Shown here: positions 52,698 to 61,259 of the stretch, in pieces
How the letters are laid out: every line of letters begins with the position of its first letter
How positions within the stretch are numbered: position 1 is the first letter of the stretch
Program-made: the position numbers and the translations under genes
The notes under the pieces: generated by a model
Databases searched by the model: none
What the model was told of the DNA's origin: nothing
Seen by the model: only the letters and a program-made list of their open reading frames with translations
Assembly: GCA_963834875.1 (NCBI GenBank)
Contig: CAWIDG010000015.1
Span: forward strand, 89,607-153,606
Length of the DNA stretch: 64,000 nucleotides
DNA from: DATAGF01 sp963834875
GTDB lineage: Bacteria > Actinomycetota > Thermoleophilia > Miltoncostaeales > Miltoncostaeaceae
Direction: 5' to 3'

Positions 52698-53786
52698 TCA
52701 GGAGCGCGCCGCCGACGCCCCGCTGACGGCCGCCACCAGGCCCTCGGCGGCCTCGGTCAGCGCCCGCGCCGCCGGGCTCGCCGGATCGGCCGCCACCAGG
52801 GGCAGGCCGGCGTCCCCGGACCGCGCGACGGCGGGCTCCAGCGGCACCTGCGCCAGCAGCGGCACCCCCAGCTCGGCGGCGAGAATCTCGCCGCCCCCGC
52901 CGGCGAACACCTCGTAGCGCGCGCCCGTGTCCGGGGCCACGAACCAGCTCATGTTCTCGATCACCCCGGCGACCGGGAGGTTCACGCGGGCGGCCATGGC
53001 CGCGGCGCGGCGGGCGACGCGCTGCGCCGCGAGCTGGGGGGTGGTGACGATCACCAGCGACGCCGTGGGCAGGAGCTGGGCGATCGAGATCGCGACGTCG
53101 CCGGTGCCCGGCGGGAGGTCCACCAGCAGGTAGTCGGGCTCGTCCCACCAGACCTCGGTGACGAAGCTGGTGAGGGCCTTGTGGAGCATGGGCCCGCGCC
53201 AGATGACCGGGCTGTCCTCCTCGGTCAGGAAGCCGATCGACATGAGGCGCACGCCGTGCGACTCCACCGGCAGCATGAGGTCCTCCACCGCCACGGCGGG
53301 GCGGTTGACGCCCATCATGCGGGGGATCGAGTAGCCGTAGACGTCGGCGTCGAGCACGCCCACCGTCGCGCCCCGGGCCGCCAGGGCCAGGGCCAGGTTG
53401 GCCGTGACGCTGGACTTGCCGACGCCGCCCTTGCCGCTTGCGATGCCGATCACCGTCGTCGCGCTGCCCTCCTGGAAGGGCGACGGGCGCCCCTCGGCGC
53501 CCAGGCCGGCCCGCAGGCCCCGCCGCTCCTCGTCGCTCATGACGTCCATGGTCACGTGGACCGTCTCGATGCCCGGCAGCGGCGCGAGGGCCTCGGTGAC
53601 GCGCCGCTGGATCTCGGCCTTCAGCGGGCAGCCGGCGACGGTGAGGCGGATCGCGACGACGGCCCGGCCGTCGCCGACCTCGACGTCGCCCACCATCCCG
53701 AGGTCGACGATCGAGCGGTGCAGCTCCGGGTCCTGCACCTCGCGCAGGGCCGCGAGGGCGGCGTCCCGGGTGGCGGTGGCGCTCAC
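52698..53786 (-). CDS. mrp: Mrp/ApbC-type P-loop Fe-S cluster carrier
   Basis: 362 residues. An N-terminal DUF59 domain (ALREVQDPELHRSIVDLGMV ... LTVAGCPLKAEI) precedes the MinD-like ATPase: IGIASGKGGVGKSSVTANLALALA (deviant Walker A), DADVYGYSIPRMMG, VDLPPGTGDVAISIAQ (Walker B) and GVIENMSWFVAPDTG. The CxxC of many Mrp proteins is not present after ENMS, which may weaken cluster binding. GTG start overlaps the upstream metallo-beta-lactamase stop. Confidence 0.92.
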   Translation of the reverse strand: MSATATRDAALAALREVQDPELHRSIVDLGMVGDVEVGDGRAVVAIRLTVAGCPLKAEIQRRVTEALAPLPGIETVHVTMDVMSDEERRGLRAGLGAEGRPSPFQEGSATTVIGIASGKGGVGKSSVTANLALALAARGATVGVLDADVYGYSIPRMMGVNRPAVAVEDLMLPVESHGVRLMSIGFLTEEDSPVIWRGPMLHKALTSFVTEVWWDEPDYLLVDLPPGTGDVAISIAQLLPTASLVIVTTPQLAAQRVARRAAAMAARVNLPVAGVIENMSWFVAPDTGARYEVFAGGGGEILAAELGVPLLAQVPLEPAVARSGDAGLPLVAADPASPAARALTEAAEGLVAAVSGASAARS

Positions 53787-54418
53787 ATGAACATCCGCGC
53801 GTAGGGCTCGGCCTCGCCGAGCGTGACGCCCCACGGCCCGTGGCCCGGGTGGATGCGGGTCTCGCGCGGCACCTCGGAGAAGAGGCGGTCGAGGCTGCGC
53901 ATCATCGCCGCGTGGTCGCTGCGCGGGAAGTCGGTGCGCCCGATGCCCTGGGCGAAGATCACGTCGCCCACCAGCGCGTCCTCGCCGCCCTCCACCAGCG
54001 CCACCATGCAGCCCGGCGAGTGCCCGGGCGCGGCGATCAGGAGGACGCGCAGCTCGCCGAGCTCGAGGACCTCGCCGTCCTCGAGGATGCGCGACGGCGT
54101 CACGCCGGGCGTGGGCGGCGGGTGGCCGAACAGGGCCGGGTTGAAGGGCGCCGGGGCCTCGACCCAGTCCTCGTCGCCCGCGCCGACCCACACCGGGAGG
54201 CCCGCCCCGGCCCAGACGTGGTTCTCGACGACGTGGTCCCAGTGGCCGTGCGTGTCGAGCACCGCGACCGGCGAGACCTCGAGGCGCTTCAGGGTCTCCT
54301 CGACCCACGCGCGGCTGCCCATCGCCGGGTCGACGATCCACGCCGAGCCGCCCCGAGCGTCGGCGACGACGTACGTGTTGGTGGCCACCGGCCCGAACGT
54401 GGCGCCGCGGAGGATCAC
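53783..54418 (-). CDS. Metallo-beta-lactamase fold hydrolase (glyoxalase II-like)
   Basis: 211 residues. FGPVATNTYVVAD opens the fold; metal motif LDTHGHWDHVVEN (HxHxDH), AAPGHSPGCMVAL, LVGDVIFAQGIGRTDFPRSD and IHPGHGPWGVTLGEA give all ligands of a GloB-like enzyme. Acts on glutathione- or mycothiol-like thioesters by family, substrate unproven. GTG 54418 is the likely start. Confidence 0.88.
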   Translation of the reverse strand: MILRGATFGPVATNTYVVADARGGSAWIVDPAMGSRAWVEETLKRLEVSPVAVLDTHGHWDHVVENHVWAGAGLPVWVGAGDEDWVEAPAPFNPALFGHPPPTPGVTPSRILEDGEVLELGELRVLLIAAPGHSPGCMVALVEGGEDALVGDVIFAQGIGRTDFPRSDHAAMMRSLDRLFSEVPRETRIHPGHGPWGVTLGEAEPYARMFM

Positions 54419-54462
54419 GGTGACAGCGTACAGCGGGCCTCTTGCGGGCCCGCTGGGACGCC

Positions 54463-54487
54463 ATGAGGCCCCTGGCCGGGGCCTCAT
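54463..54487. terminator. Strong hairpin between rpiB and the metallo-beta-lactamase gene
   Basis: ATGAGGCCCC-tggcc-GGGGCCTCAT, a perfect 10-bp stem with a 5-base loop, at the end of rpiB on the minus strand. No T-run. It may terminate or attenuate read-through into the downstream genes. Confidence 0.55.
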
Positions 54488-54995
54488 GTAGACCGGCGGC
54501 ACCGCCTTCGGCGGGGCTGGCCGCCGGATACCACCACGGGTCGCGTCTCGTCGCCGGTTCTCGCTCCATGCGGCCGAGGCGCTCGACGTTGCGCACGTCG
54601 AACTCCTCGTCGCCGTCCGGCTCGTCCAGGAACGCCTCGAGGATCTCGCGGCCCATCGGCGGGCTGGTCGAGCGCAGGGACAGGGCGAGCACGTTGGCGT
54701 GGTTGTACTTGCGCGCCATGCGGGCGGTCTCGGCGTCAACGCACAGCGCCGCCCGCGCGCCGGGGACCTTGTTCGCGGCGATCGAGGCGCCCGTGCCCGA
54801 CCAGCAGCAGACGACCCCGCGCTCGGCCGCGCCCTCGGCCACGCGGCGCGCCACGGCCGCGCTGGCCTCGACCCACTCCTCCGCGCCGCCGGCGGGCGGG
54901 CCGTGGAGCTCCACCTCGTGCCCCGCCTCGCGCAGGGCGGCGACGACCTCGTCGGTCAGCGGGGTGACCTCGTCGGATCCGACCGCGATGATCAC
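54484..54995 (-). CDS. rpiB: RpiB/LacA/LacB-family sugar-phosphate isomerase, end uncertain
   Basis: IIAVGSDEVTPLTDEVVAALREAGHEVELHGP, GVVCCWSGTGASIAANKVPGARAALCVDAETARMARKYNHANVLALSLRSTS (catalytic Cys region and sugar-binding NHAN) and GREILEAFLDEPDGDEEFDVRNVERL match RpiB, about 150 residues. It interconverts ribose- and ribulose-5-phosphate; a related isomerase is possible. In its own frame no stop occurs until the mrp gene, so the end drawn (TGA 54486-54484, another frame) assumes a frameshift. GTG start. Confidence 0.85.
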
Positions 54996-55004
54996 GTGCT
55001 CCCC

Positions 55005-55855
55005 CTAGCCTCCGAAGAGGCCGCCGAGCTGGTCGGTGTCCAGCTCGCGCGGGATTCGGGGGCGGCGCGATGTCGACCGGCTCGCCCCAGGCCGACAGGT
55101 TCGCCGTGAGGTCGATGCTCACCGCGCCCACGCCCTCGGCGACGCGCGCCGCGTCGGCGTCCAGCACCAGGTGCACGCGGCGCGGCAGCAGGTCCTCGAC
55201 GCCGACCCAGAACTCGACCCGCCCCTCACGCAGCGCCGCGCGGGCCTCGGCGGCGGTCGGGGCGTCGCCCCCGATCAGCGGCGCCAGGCCGCTCGATCGC
55301 CCGCTCGGCGTCGACCTCGCCTGACACCTTCACGGTGTCGGTGCCGTCGATCTCCTCGCGCCCCTCCTCGACCGGGTTGGTCGTCCAGTCGACGAGGGTG
55401 GGGTAGAGGGCGCCGAGGTCCAGCAGGGCGACCTGCTCGGGCGGCAGGTCGACGCGGAAGTCCTGGCCCAGCGCCCCGACGAAGACCTCGTCGCCGATGC
55501 GGGTGATGTTGATCTGCAGCGGCAGGCCGGACACCTCCGCGCTGGCGTCGATCGAGGCCCGGTCCGGCGGGTCCACCGGGCCCTCGCCGGAGATGTCGAG
55601 CGGGCCGTTCAGCAGGTTGCCGCCCGGCACCGACGAGGGGTCGGTGAGGTCGACCTGGCCCGTGACCTCGAGTGCGATCCGGAACGGCCCGGCGGCCTCG
55701 GCGGCGTCGGCGCTCTGGGCGAGCAGGTCGGCGGGCGGCAGCCCCTGGGCCCGGTCCTCCCCATCCCCGTCTCCGCCGCCGCACCCCGCGGCGAGGCCGG
55801 CGGCGAGCGCGAGGGCGATGAGCGGCCCGAGCAGGCCGCGGAGCGGGCGCGCCAT
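55005..55855 (-). CDS. LppX/LprAFG-type lipoprotein, frameshifted twice
   Basis: Signal peptide with lipobox (LIALALAAGLAAGC, lipidated Cys about residue 25), then ADLLAQSADAAEAAGPFRIALEVTGQVDL, GPLDISGEGPV and LPLQINITRIGDEVFVGALGQDFRV, the LppX/LprG fold that carries lipids or lipoglycans. Frame changes near 55285 (EVDAERAIER to GRVEFWVGVEDLLPRRVHLVLDADAA) and near 55060 (to RELDTDQLGGLFGG, TAG 55007-55005). Restored length about 283 residues. TATACC (55867-55862) is 6 bases before the ATG: leaderless. Confidence 0.78.
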
Positions 55856-55869
55856 GGCCGCGGTATAGC

Positions 55870-56661
55870 ATGGCCCGCGATGCGCGGGCGACCGGACGGC
55901 ACGTGACGGCGCCGCGGCCGGTCCTGGTGCCCGTGGGCGTGGGGGCGGCCTACGCCCGGCCCGGCGAGGCGCAGAGCTGCTACCTGGTGCGCGCGGGCGA
56001 CCGCGCGGTCGTGTTGGACCTCGGCGCGGGGGCCCTCAACCGCCTGCAGGAGCAGGTCCGCCCCGAGCGCCTGGCGGCGCTCGTCGTGACCCACCTCCAC
56101 CCCGACCACTGCGTCAACCTGCTCTCCCTGCGGGTCTACCTCGCCTACGGGCCGGTGCGTGCGGGCGCGCTCCGCGTGCTCGGGCCGCCGGGCCTGCGGG
56201 AGCGGCTCGTCGGCTTCGGCAGCTCGGACGGCTGGGACGACGTGATGCGGTTCGAGGAGCTGACCGGCGTCGCGGGCGAGCGCGACCTGGGGGGCGGCGT
56301 GACGTTGCGCTACCGCCAGGTGCCCCACCTGCCGCCGACCTTCGCGCTGCGGGTCGAGGCAGGCGGGGCCGCGGTCTGCTTCGGCGCGGATTGCGCCGAC
56401 AACGACGAGCTCCCGGTCCTGGCCGAGGGCGCCGACGTGCTGGTGTGCGAGTGCTCGTTCGGCGCCGGCGAGGTCCCGCGGGGCGTGCCGCACCTGAACG
56501 GCGCCCAGGCCGGGGGGATCGCGGCGCGGGCACGCGCGCGGCGGCTGCTCCTGACCCACTGCTTTCCCGAGCATGACCGCGACGCGGCCCTCGCGGCGGC
56601 GCGAGCCGAGTTCGCCGGGCCGGTGGGGTGGGCGGTCCAGGGAGAGGAGGTCCCGGCGTGA
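55870..56661 (+). CDS. Metallo-beta-lactamase fold hydrolase (RNase Z-like)
   Basis: About 263 residues. RAGDRAVVLDLGAGALNRLQ, metal motif VVTHLHPDHCVNLLSL (HxHxDH), VCFGADCADNDEL, VCECSFGAGEV and LLLTHCFPEHDRDAAL are the ElaC/RNase Z-type ligand series, but the exosite is not seen. Phosphodiesterase by inference. ATG 55870 or GTG 55903 may be the start; the conserved part begins after the latter. Confidence 0.82.
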   Translation: MARDARATGRHVTAPRPVLVPVGVGAAYARPGEAQSCYLVRAGDRAVVLDLGAGALNRLQEQVRPERLAALVVTHLHPDHCVNLLSLRVYLAYGPVRAGALRVLGPPGLRERLVGFGSSDGWDDVMRFEELTGVAGERDLGGGVTLRYRQVPHLPPTFALRVEAGGAAVCFGADCADNDELPVLAEGADVLVCECSFGAGEVPRGVPHLNGAQAGGIAARARARRLLLTHCFPEHDRDAALAAARAEFAGPVGWAVQGEEVPA

Positions 56662-56933
56662 GCCTGCGCCGCCGGCCGCCCCTCGGCCGGCGGGCACTGA
56701 TCATCGCCGTGGTCCTCAGCCTGCTGCTCCCCGGCCTCGGCCACGCGTACATGGGACGCCTCGGGCGGGCGCTGATCTGGTTCGGCGGCACGGTGGTGAT
56801 CGCGCTCGTGGTCGGCCAGGGCAGCGACAACACGGCCCTCGCGCTGTCGTTGGGCCTCGCGATCGCCGTCTTCGCGGCGCTCGACGTGTTCATCCTCACC
56901 CGGGCCCAGTCGCGCTCCGGGCGGGCGCTCTGA
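56658..56933 (+). CDS. Small membrane protein with TM2-like motif
   Basis: 91 residues. ALIIAVVLSLLLPGLGHAYMGRLGRALIWFGG holds the PGLGHxYxG...RALIW motif common to TM2-like/DUF5683-type proteins, followed by two more hydrophobic helices. GTGA overlap with the upstream hydrolase. Function unknown. Confidence 0.72.
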   Translation: MSLRRRPPLGRRALIIAVVLSLLLPGLGHAYMGRLGRALIWFGGTVVIALVVGQGSDNTALALSLGLAIAVFAALDVFILTRAQSRSGRAL

Positions 56934-56953
56934 GGCGGCGCGGCGCGAGACCA

Positions 56954-56959
56954 TAGACT
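56954..56959 (+). promoter_or_regulatory. -10 element of the sigma factor gene
   Basis: TAGACT lies 6 bases upstream of GTG 56966. The same hexamer serves the rplM and tRNA-Gly promoters. A -35 is weak. Suggests a leaderless message. Confidence 0.5.
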
Positions 56960-56965
56960 GGCGGG

Positions 56966-57787
56966 GTGAGCCGCGACGCGTTCTCCGGTGGCGCGGCCGG
57001 CGCCGCGCAGGGCGAGGAAGAGCTCCGCATGCTCTGGCGCCGGTACAAGGAGCGCGACGACGGCGCCGCGCGCGACCGGATCATCCTGACCTTCGCGCCG
57101 CTGGTGAAGTACGTCGCGGGCCGCATGCGCAGCGCCCTGCCGTCCCACGTGGACGAGGCCGACCTCATCTCGTACGGGCTGGTCGGCCTGATCGGCGCGG
57201 TCGAGCGCTTCGACCCGTCCCGGCGGGTGAAGTTCGAGACGTACGCCGCCACCCGCATCAAGGGCGCGATCATCGACGAGCTGCGCGCGCTCGACTGGGT
57301 CCCCCGCTCGGTGCGCGCCCGCGCCCGGCAGATCGAGAAGAAGTCCGCCGAGCTGGAGAGCCGGCTTCATCGCGCGCCGACCGACGAGGAGCTCGCCGGG
57401 GCGCTCGGGATGGCGCCGGACGAGTTCCAGCACGCGCTCACCCAGATCTCGAACGCCTCCATCGTCGCCCTCGACGAGATGTGGACCGTGTCGCCCGGCG
57501 GCGAGCCGATGTCGCTCATGGACACCCTGGGCGACTCGCGGGCGGGCGACCCGGCGGATCTCCTCGACGTCAGCGACCTGCGCGACACCCTGGCCGACGC
57601 CATCGCGCGGCTGCCCGAGCGCGAGCGGATCGTGGTGGCCCTCTACTACTACGACAACCTCAGCCTGAAGGAGATCGGCGAGATCCTCGAGGTGACCGAG
57701 AGCCGGGTCAGCCAGCTCCACACGAAGGCGGTCCTGCGCCTGAAGGGGCGCCTCCAGGACGGGTCCGGGGAGGCTGACTCGGCCTGA
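56966..57787 (+). CDS. FliA/WhiG-type alternative sigma factor
   Basis: 273 residues. Region 2 reads LTFAPLVKYVAGRMRSALPSHVDEADLISYGLVGLIGAVERFDPSRRVKFETYAATRIKGAIIDELRALDWVPRSVR, the FliA/WhiG signature; region 3 includes RAPTDEELAGALGMAPDEF, and region 4 LPERERIVVALYYYDNLSLKEIGEILEVTESRVSQLHTKAVLRLK. No flagellar gene is in the window, so motility or development regulons are both possible. GTG start. Confidence 0.93.
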   Translation: MSRDAFSGGAAGAAQGEEELRMLWRRYKERDDGAARDRIILTFAPLVKYVAGRMRSALPSHVDEADLISYGLVGLIGAVERFDPSRRVKFETYAATRIKGAIIDELRALDWVPRSVRARARQIEKKSAELESRLHRAPTDEELAGALGMAPDEFQHALTQISNASIVALDEMWTVSPGGEPMSLMDTLGDSRAGDPADLLDVSDLRDTLADAIARLPERERIVVALYYYDNLSLKEIGEILEVTESRVSQLHTKAVLRLKGRLQDGSGEADSA

Positions 57788-57796
57788 GGCGCCGGG

Positions 57797-57802
57797 TAGA
57801 CT
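57797..57802 (+). promoter_or_regulatory. Candidate -10 element of the EF-G2 gene
   Basis: TAGACT, about 32 bases before ATG 57835, with GGAAAGG (57820-57826) as a ribosome binding site between them; a leadered transcript, unlike its neighbour. Confidence 0.4.
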
Positions 57803-57834
57803 GCGCCCCCCGCTTGTCAGGAAAGGCACGAGCG

Positions 57835-59898
57835 ATGGCGCATCCCGACCCTGCACAGATCCGGAACGTCGCGGTGCTCGGGCACCGCGGCAGCGGCAAG
57901 ACGAGCCTGGTCGAGGCGATGCTGTTCGCGGCCGGCGAGACCAACCGGCTGGGGACCGTCGCCGAGGGCACGACGGTGGCCGACTTCGACGACGACGAGC
58001 GCCGCCGCACCATGAGCATCAGCGCCTCGCTCTGCCACCTCGAGTGGGGCGGGGTGAAGGTCAACCTCATCGACACGCCGGGCGAGCCCTCGTTCCAGGG
58101 GGAGAGCCTCACCGCGCTCCGGGCGGTCGACGCGGCGCTGCTGGTCCTGAACGCCACGGCGGGGGTCGAGGTGCAGACCGAGCGGCTGTGGTCGCGGGCG
58201 GGCGAGCTCGGGCTCCCGCGGGCGGCCGTCGTCAACATGCTCGACCGCGAGCGCGCCGACTTCGACGCCACCATGGCGGCGCTGGTGGAGCTGGCGCCCG
58301 GCGCGGTCGGAATCCAGCTCCCGATCGGGAGCGAGGCCGGCTTCCGGGGCGTCGTCAACCTCGTGTCGATGACCGCCACGACCTACGACGGCGGCTCGCC
58401 GGCGGGCTCCACGGGGCCGATCCCGGACGACCTCGCCGACGCGGCCCAGTCGGCCCGCGAGGCCCTCATCGACGTGGTGGCCGAGAACGACGACGCCCTG
58501 ATCGAGAAGTACCTCGAGGGCGAGGAGATCACGACCGAGGAGCTCATCGGGGCGATCCTCGCGGGGGTCAAGGAGCGACGGATCTTCCCGGTGGTCTGCG
58601 CGGCCGGGGCGCCGGCGATCGGCGTCGACCGCGCCCTCGACCTCATCGCCGAGGCCCTGCCCTCGCCGGCCGACGCGGCGCCGCGCGAGGCGGTGGACGC
58701 GAGCTCGGGCGAGACCGTCACGATCGGGCTGGCAGAGGACGGGCCGGTCGTCGCCCTGTGCTTCAAGACCCTGGCCGACCAGTTCAGCGGCCGCATCAAC
58801 CTCCTGCGGGTGATCTCGGGCACGCTCCCCGGCGACAGCCACGTGACCTGCGTCAGGACCGGCGGCAAGGAGCGGGTCGGCCAGCTCTTCACCCTCCAGG
58901 GCAAGGACCACGTGGCCCTGCAGGAGATCGGGCCGGGCGACATCGGCGCCGTCGCCAAGCTCAAGGAGGTCGCGACCGGGGACGTGCTCACCACCGGCCG
59001 GCCGGTCGCCTTCCCGGCGGTGCAGTTCCCGCCGCCGCTCATGAGCTTCGCGGTCACGGCGCGCACCCAGGCCGACGAGGACAAGCTCCACGCCTCGCTG
59101 CGCCGGATGACCGACGAGGACCCCACCCTCGACGTCCACCGCGACGAGCAGACGGGCGACTTCCTGGTCGGCGGGCTCTCCCAGATGCACGTCGAGGTCG
59201 TGGCCGAGCGCATCGAGCGGCGCTTCGGCGTCGCGATGGACCTGGCCCCGCCCCACGTGCCCTACCGCGAGACCATCACCGGCTCGGCCGAGGCCGAGGG
59301 CAAGCACAAGAAGCAGAGCGGCGGGCGCGGGCAGTACGGCGACTGCTGGGTCAGGGTCGAGCCCTTGGGGCGCGGCGAGGGCTTCGAGTTCGTCAACAAG
59401 ATCGTCGGCGGCGCGATCCCGCGGCCGTTCATCCCGGCCGTCGAGAAGGGCGTCGTCGAGGCGCTGCGCGAGGGCGCCCTCGCGGGCTACCCGGTGGTGG
59501 ACCTGCGCGTCACGCTCTACGACGGCAAGCACCACGCGGTCGACTCCTCGGAGATGGCCTTCAAGATCGCCGGGTCCCTCGGGGTGCGGGCCGCCATCGA
59601 GAAGGCGGGCCCGGTGCTGCTGGAGCCGATCATGCGCGTCGAGGTGACGGTCCCGTCCGACCACGTCGGCGACGTCATGGGCGACCTGAACTCGCGGCGG
59701 GGGCAACCCCTCGGGATGGAGACGCGGGGCGGCAACGAGGTCATCAAGGCCGAGGTCCCGATGGCCGAGATGCTGAGCTACGCCCCCGACCTGCGCGCCA
59801 TGACCGGCGGCCGCGGCGACTACACGATGGAGTTCGACCACTACGCCCAGGTGCCGGCGCACCTGGCCGAGAAGGCGGCGGCCGCCGCGGCCGCCTGA
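57835..59898 (+). CDS. EF-G-like translational GTPase (EF-G2 family)
   Basis: 687 residues with the five EF-G domains. G1 is LGHRGSGKTSLVEAML, G3 IDTPGEPSF; at G4 the usual NKxD reads NMLD (VVNMLDRERADF). SGGRGQYGDCWVRVEP (domain IV) and MGDLNSRRGQPLGMETRGG (domain V) follow. This paralogue group is distinct from canonical FusA and lacks the RGITI switch wording (RRRTMSI instead). Its role beside EF-G is not firmly known; recycling or stress translation is suggested for relatives. Confidence 0.9.
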   Translation: MAHPDPAQIRNVAVLGHRGSGKTSLVEAMLFAAGETNRLGTVAEGTTVADFDDDERRRTMSISASLCHLEWGGVKVNLIDTPGEPSFQGESLTALRAVDAALLVLNATAGVEVQTERLWSRAGELGLPRAAVVNMLDRERADFDATMAALVELAPGAVGIQLPIGSEAGFRGVVNLVSMTATTYDGGSPAGSTGPIPDDLADAAQSAREALIDVVAENDDALIEKYLEGEEITTEELIGAILAGVKERRIFPVVCAAGAPAIGVDRALDLIAEALPSPADAAPREAVDASSGETVTIGLAEDGPVVALCFKTLADQFSGRINLLRVISGTLPGDSHVTCVRTGGKERVGQLFTLQGKDHVALQEIGPGDIGAVAKLKEVATGDVLTTGRPVAFPAVQFPPPLMSFAVTARTQADEDKLHASLRRMTDEDPTLDVHRDEQTGDFLVGGLSQMHVEVVAERIERRFGVAMDLAPPHVPYRETITGSAEAEGKHKKQSGGRGQYGDCWVRVEPLGRGEGFEFVNKIVGGAIPRPFIPAVEKGVVEALREGALAGYPVVDLRVTLYDGKHHAVDSSEMAFKIAGSLGVRAAIEKAGPVLLEPIMRVEVTVPSDHVGDVMGDLNSRRGQPLGMETRGGNEVIKAEVPMAEMLSYAPDLRAMTGGRGDYTMEFDHYAQVPAHLAEKAAAAAAA

Positions 59899-59924
59899 TC
59901 GGCGGCGCGGCGAGGGCCGCCCGC

Positions 59925-60449
59925 GTGCGCATCGAGGCGGTCGACGGCGACATCACCGAGCAGGCCGTTAACGTCATCGTGAACGCCGCCAACCCCGCGC
60001 TGCTGGGCGGGGGCGGCGTGGACGGCGCGATCCACGCAGCCGCCGGGCCGGCCCTGCTCGTGGCGTGTCGGGAGCTGCGCCGCACGACGCACCGCGACGG
60101 GCTCGCCGTCGGCGACGCCGTCGCGACCAGGGCTGGGAGCCTGCCGGCGCGGTGGGTCGTGCACACGGTCGGGCCGAACCGGCGCGCCGGCCAGACCGAC
60201 CCGGCCCTGCTGGCCTCCAGCTTCTCCCGCTCGCTGGAGGTGGCGGCCGGGCTCGGGGCCGCGACGGTCGCGATGCCGGCCGTCGGAGCCGGGATCTACG
60301 GGTGGGATGTCCGCGAGGTCGCGGACATCGCCGTCGCCGCGGTCCGCGAGACCGCCGGCGCCGGCCGCGCGCCCGGCGTGACGCTGGTGCGCTTCGTGCT
60401 CTTCGGCCGGACGGCGCACGCCGCGTTCGAGGAGGCGCTCGCCGCCTGA
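59925..60449 (+). CDS. Macro-domain protein (O-acetyl-ADP-ribose deacetylase-like)
   Basis: 174 residues. IEAVDGDITEQAVNVIVNAANPALLGGGGVDGAIHAAAGPAL holds the ADP-ribose-binding NAANxxLxGGGGVDGAIH motif; VGDAVATRAGSLPARWVVHTVGP and VAMPAVGAGIYGWDVREVADIA complete the MacroD-like site. It should remove ADP-ribose from proteins or O-acetyl-ADP-ribose. GTG 59925 is the nearest start before the fold. Confidence 0.92.
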   Translation: MRIEAVDGDITEQAVNVIVNAANPALLGGGGVDGAIHAAAGPALLVACRELRRTTHRDGLAVGDAVATRAGSLPARWVVHTVGPNRRAGQTDPALLASSFSRSLEVAAGLGAATVAMPAVGAGIYGWDVREVADIAVAAVRETAGAGRAPGVTLVRFVLFGRTAHAAFEEALAA

Positions 60450-60476
60450 CGCGTGCGCGGCACTACCATGCGGCCC

Positions 60477-61259
60477 ATGCTGGTCGCGCAGCTCCTCGCC
60501 GCCATCGAGCGCCTCGCGCCCTCTGCGCTCGCCGAGGAGTGGGACAACGTCGGCCTGCTGGTCGGCCGCCACAACCAGCCGGCGCGGCGCGTGCTCGTCG
60601 CCCTCGAGCTGCGCGACGAGGTGCTGGGCGAGGCGCGCGAGACCGGCTGCGACGCGGTTCTGACCCACCACCCCCCGATCTTCCCCGCGCTCTCCGCGCT
60701 CACCGACGCCGGCGCCGCCAGCGAGCTGGTGCTCCGCGCCGCCGAGGGCCGCGTCGCGGTCATCGCGGCCCACACCAACCTGGACGCCGCCCCGGGAGGC
60801 CTCAACGACGTCATGGCCGGAGTCCTCGGCATCACCCCCGACAGCGCCCTGGTGCCGAGCGCCGACGACCCGTCCTCCGGCCTCGGGCGCGTCGGGCCCG
60901 TCGCCGCGACGACCCTGGGCGCCCTGGTGGAGCGCGTGCGGGCGGGCTTCGGCGGGGCGAGCGTCAGCTACGCCGGCGACCCGTTCGCGCGGGTCCAGCG
61001 CGTGGCCTGCTGCACCGGCTCCGGCGGCTCCCTGATCGACGCGGCCCGCGAGGCCGAGGCCGACGCCTACGTCACCAGCGACCTGCGCTACCACGACGCC
61101 GACCGCGCCGAGGGCCTGCCGCTCGTCTGCATGCCCCACGCCCGCGCCGAGCGCGTGGCCATGAAGCGCTGGACCAAGTTGCTCGAGCAGGCCCTCGTAC
61201 CCGACGGCGTCGAGGTCCACTTCGCCGAGGCCGACACCGACCCCTGGCAGGCGGCGTAG
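60477..61259 (+). CDS. NIF3-like dinuclear metal-binding protein
   Basis: 260 residues. LAEEWDNVGLLVGR at the N-terminus, CDAVLTHHPPIF (metal-binding HHP), VIAAHTNLDAAPGGLND and the C-terminal DAYVTSDLRYHDADRAEG mark the Nif3/YbgI (DUF34) family. Often mis-named GTP cyclohydrolase I type 2; real function unsettled. The -10-like TACCAT (60464-60469) lies 7 bases before ATG 60477, which I prefer over ATG 60468 and GTG 60453. Confidence 0.9.
   Translation: MLVAQLLAAIERLAPSALAEEWDNVGLLVGRHNQPARRVLVALELRDEVLGEARETGCDAVLTHHPPIFPALSALTDAGAASELVLRAAEGRVAVIAAHTNLDAAPGGLNDVMAGVLGITPDSALVPSADDPSSGLGRVGPVAATTLGALVERVRAGFGGASVSYAGDPFARVQRVACCTGSGGSLIDAAREAEADAYVTSDLRYHDADRAEGLPLVCMPHARAERVAMKRWTKLLEQALVPDGVEVHFAEADTDPWQAA

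Noticed and set aside
57817..59862. Long open frame antisense to EF-G2
   Set aside because: Mirror of a strongly conserved gene; no independent motif or start signal.
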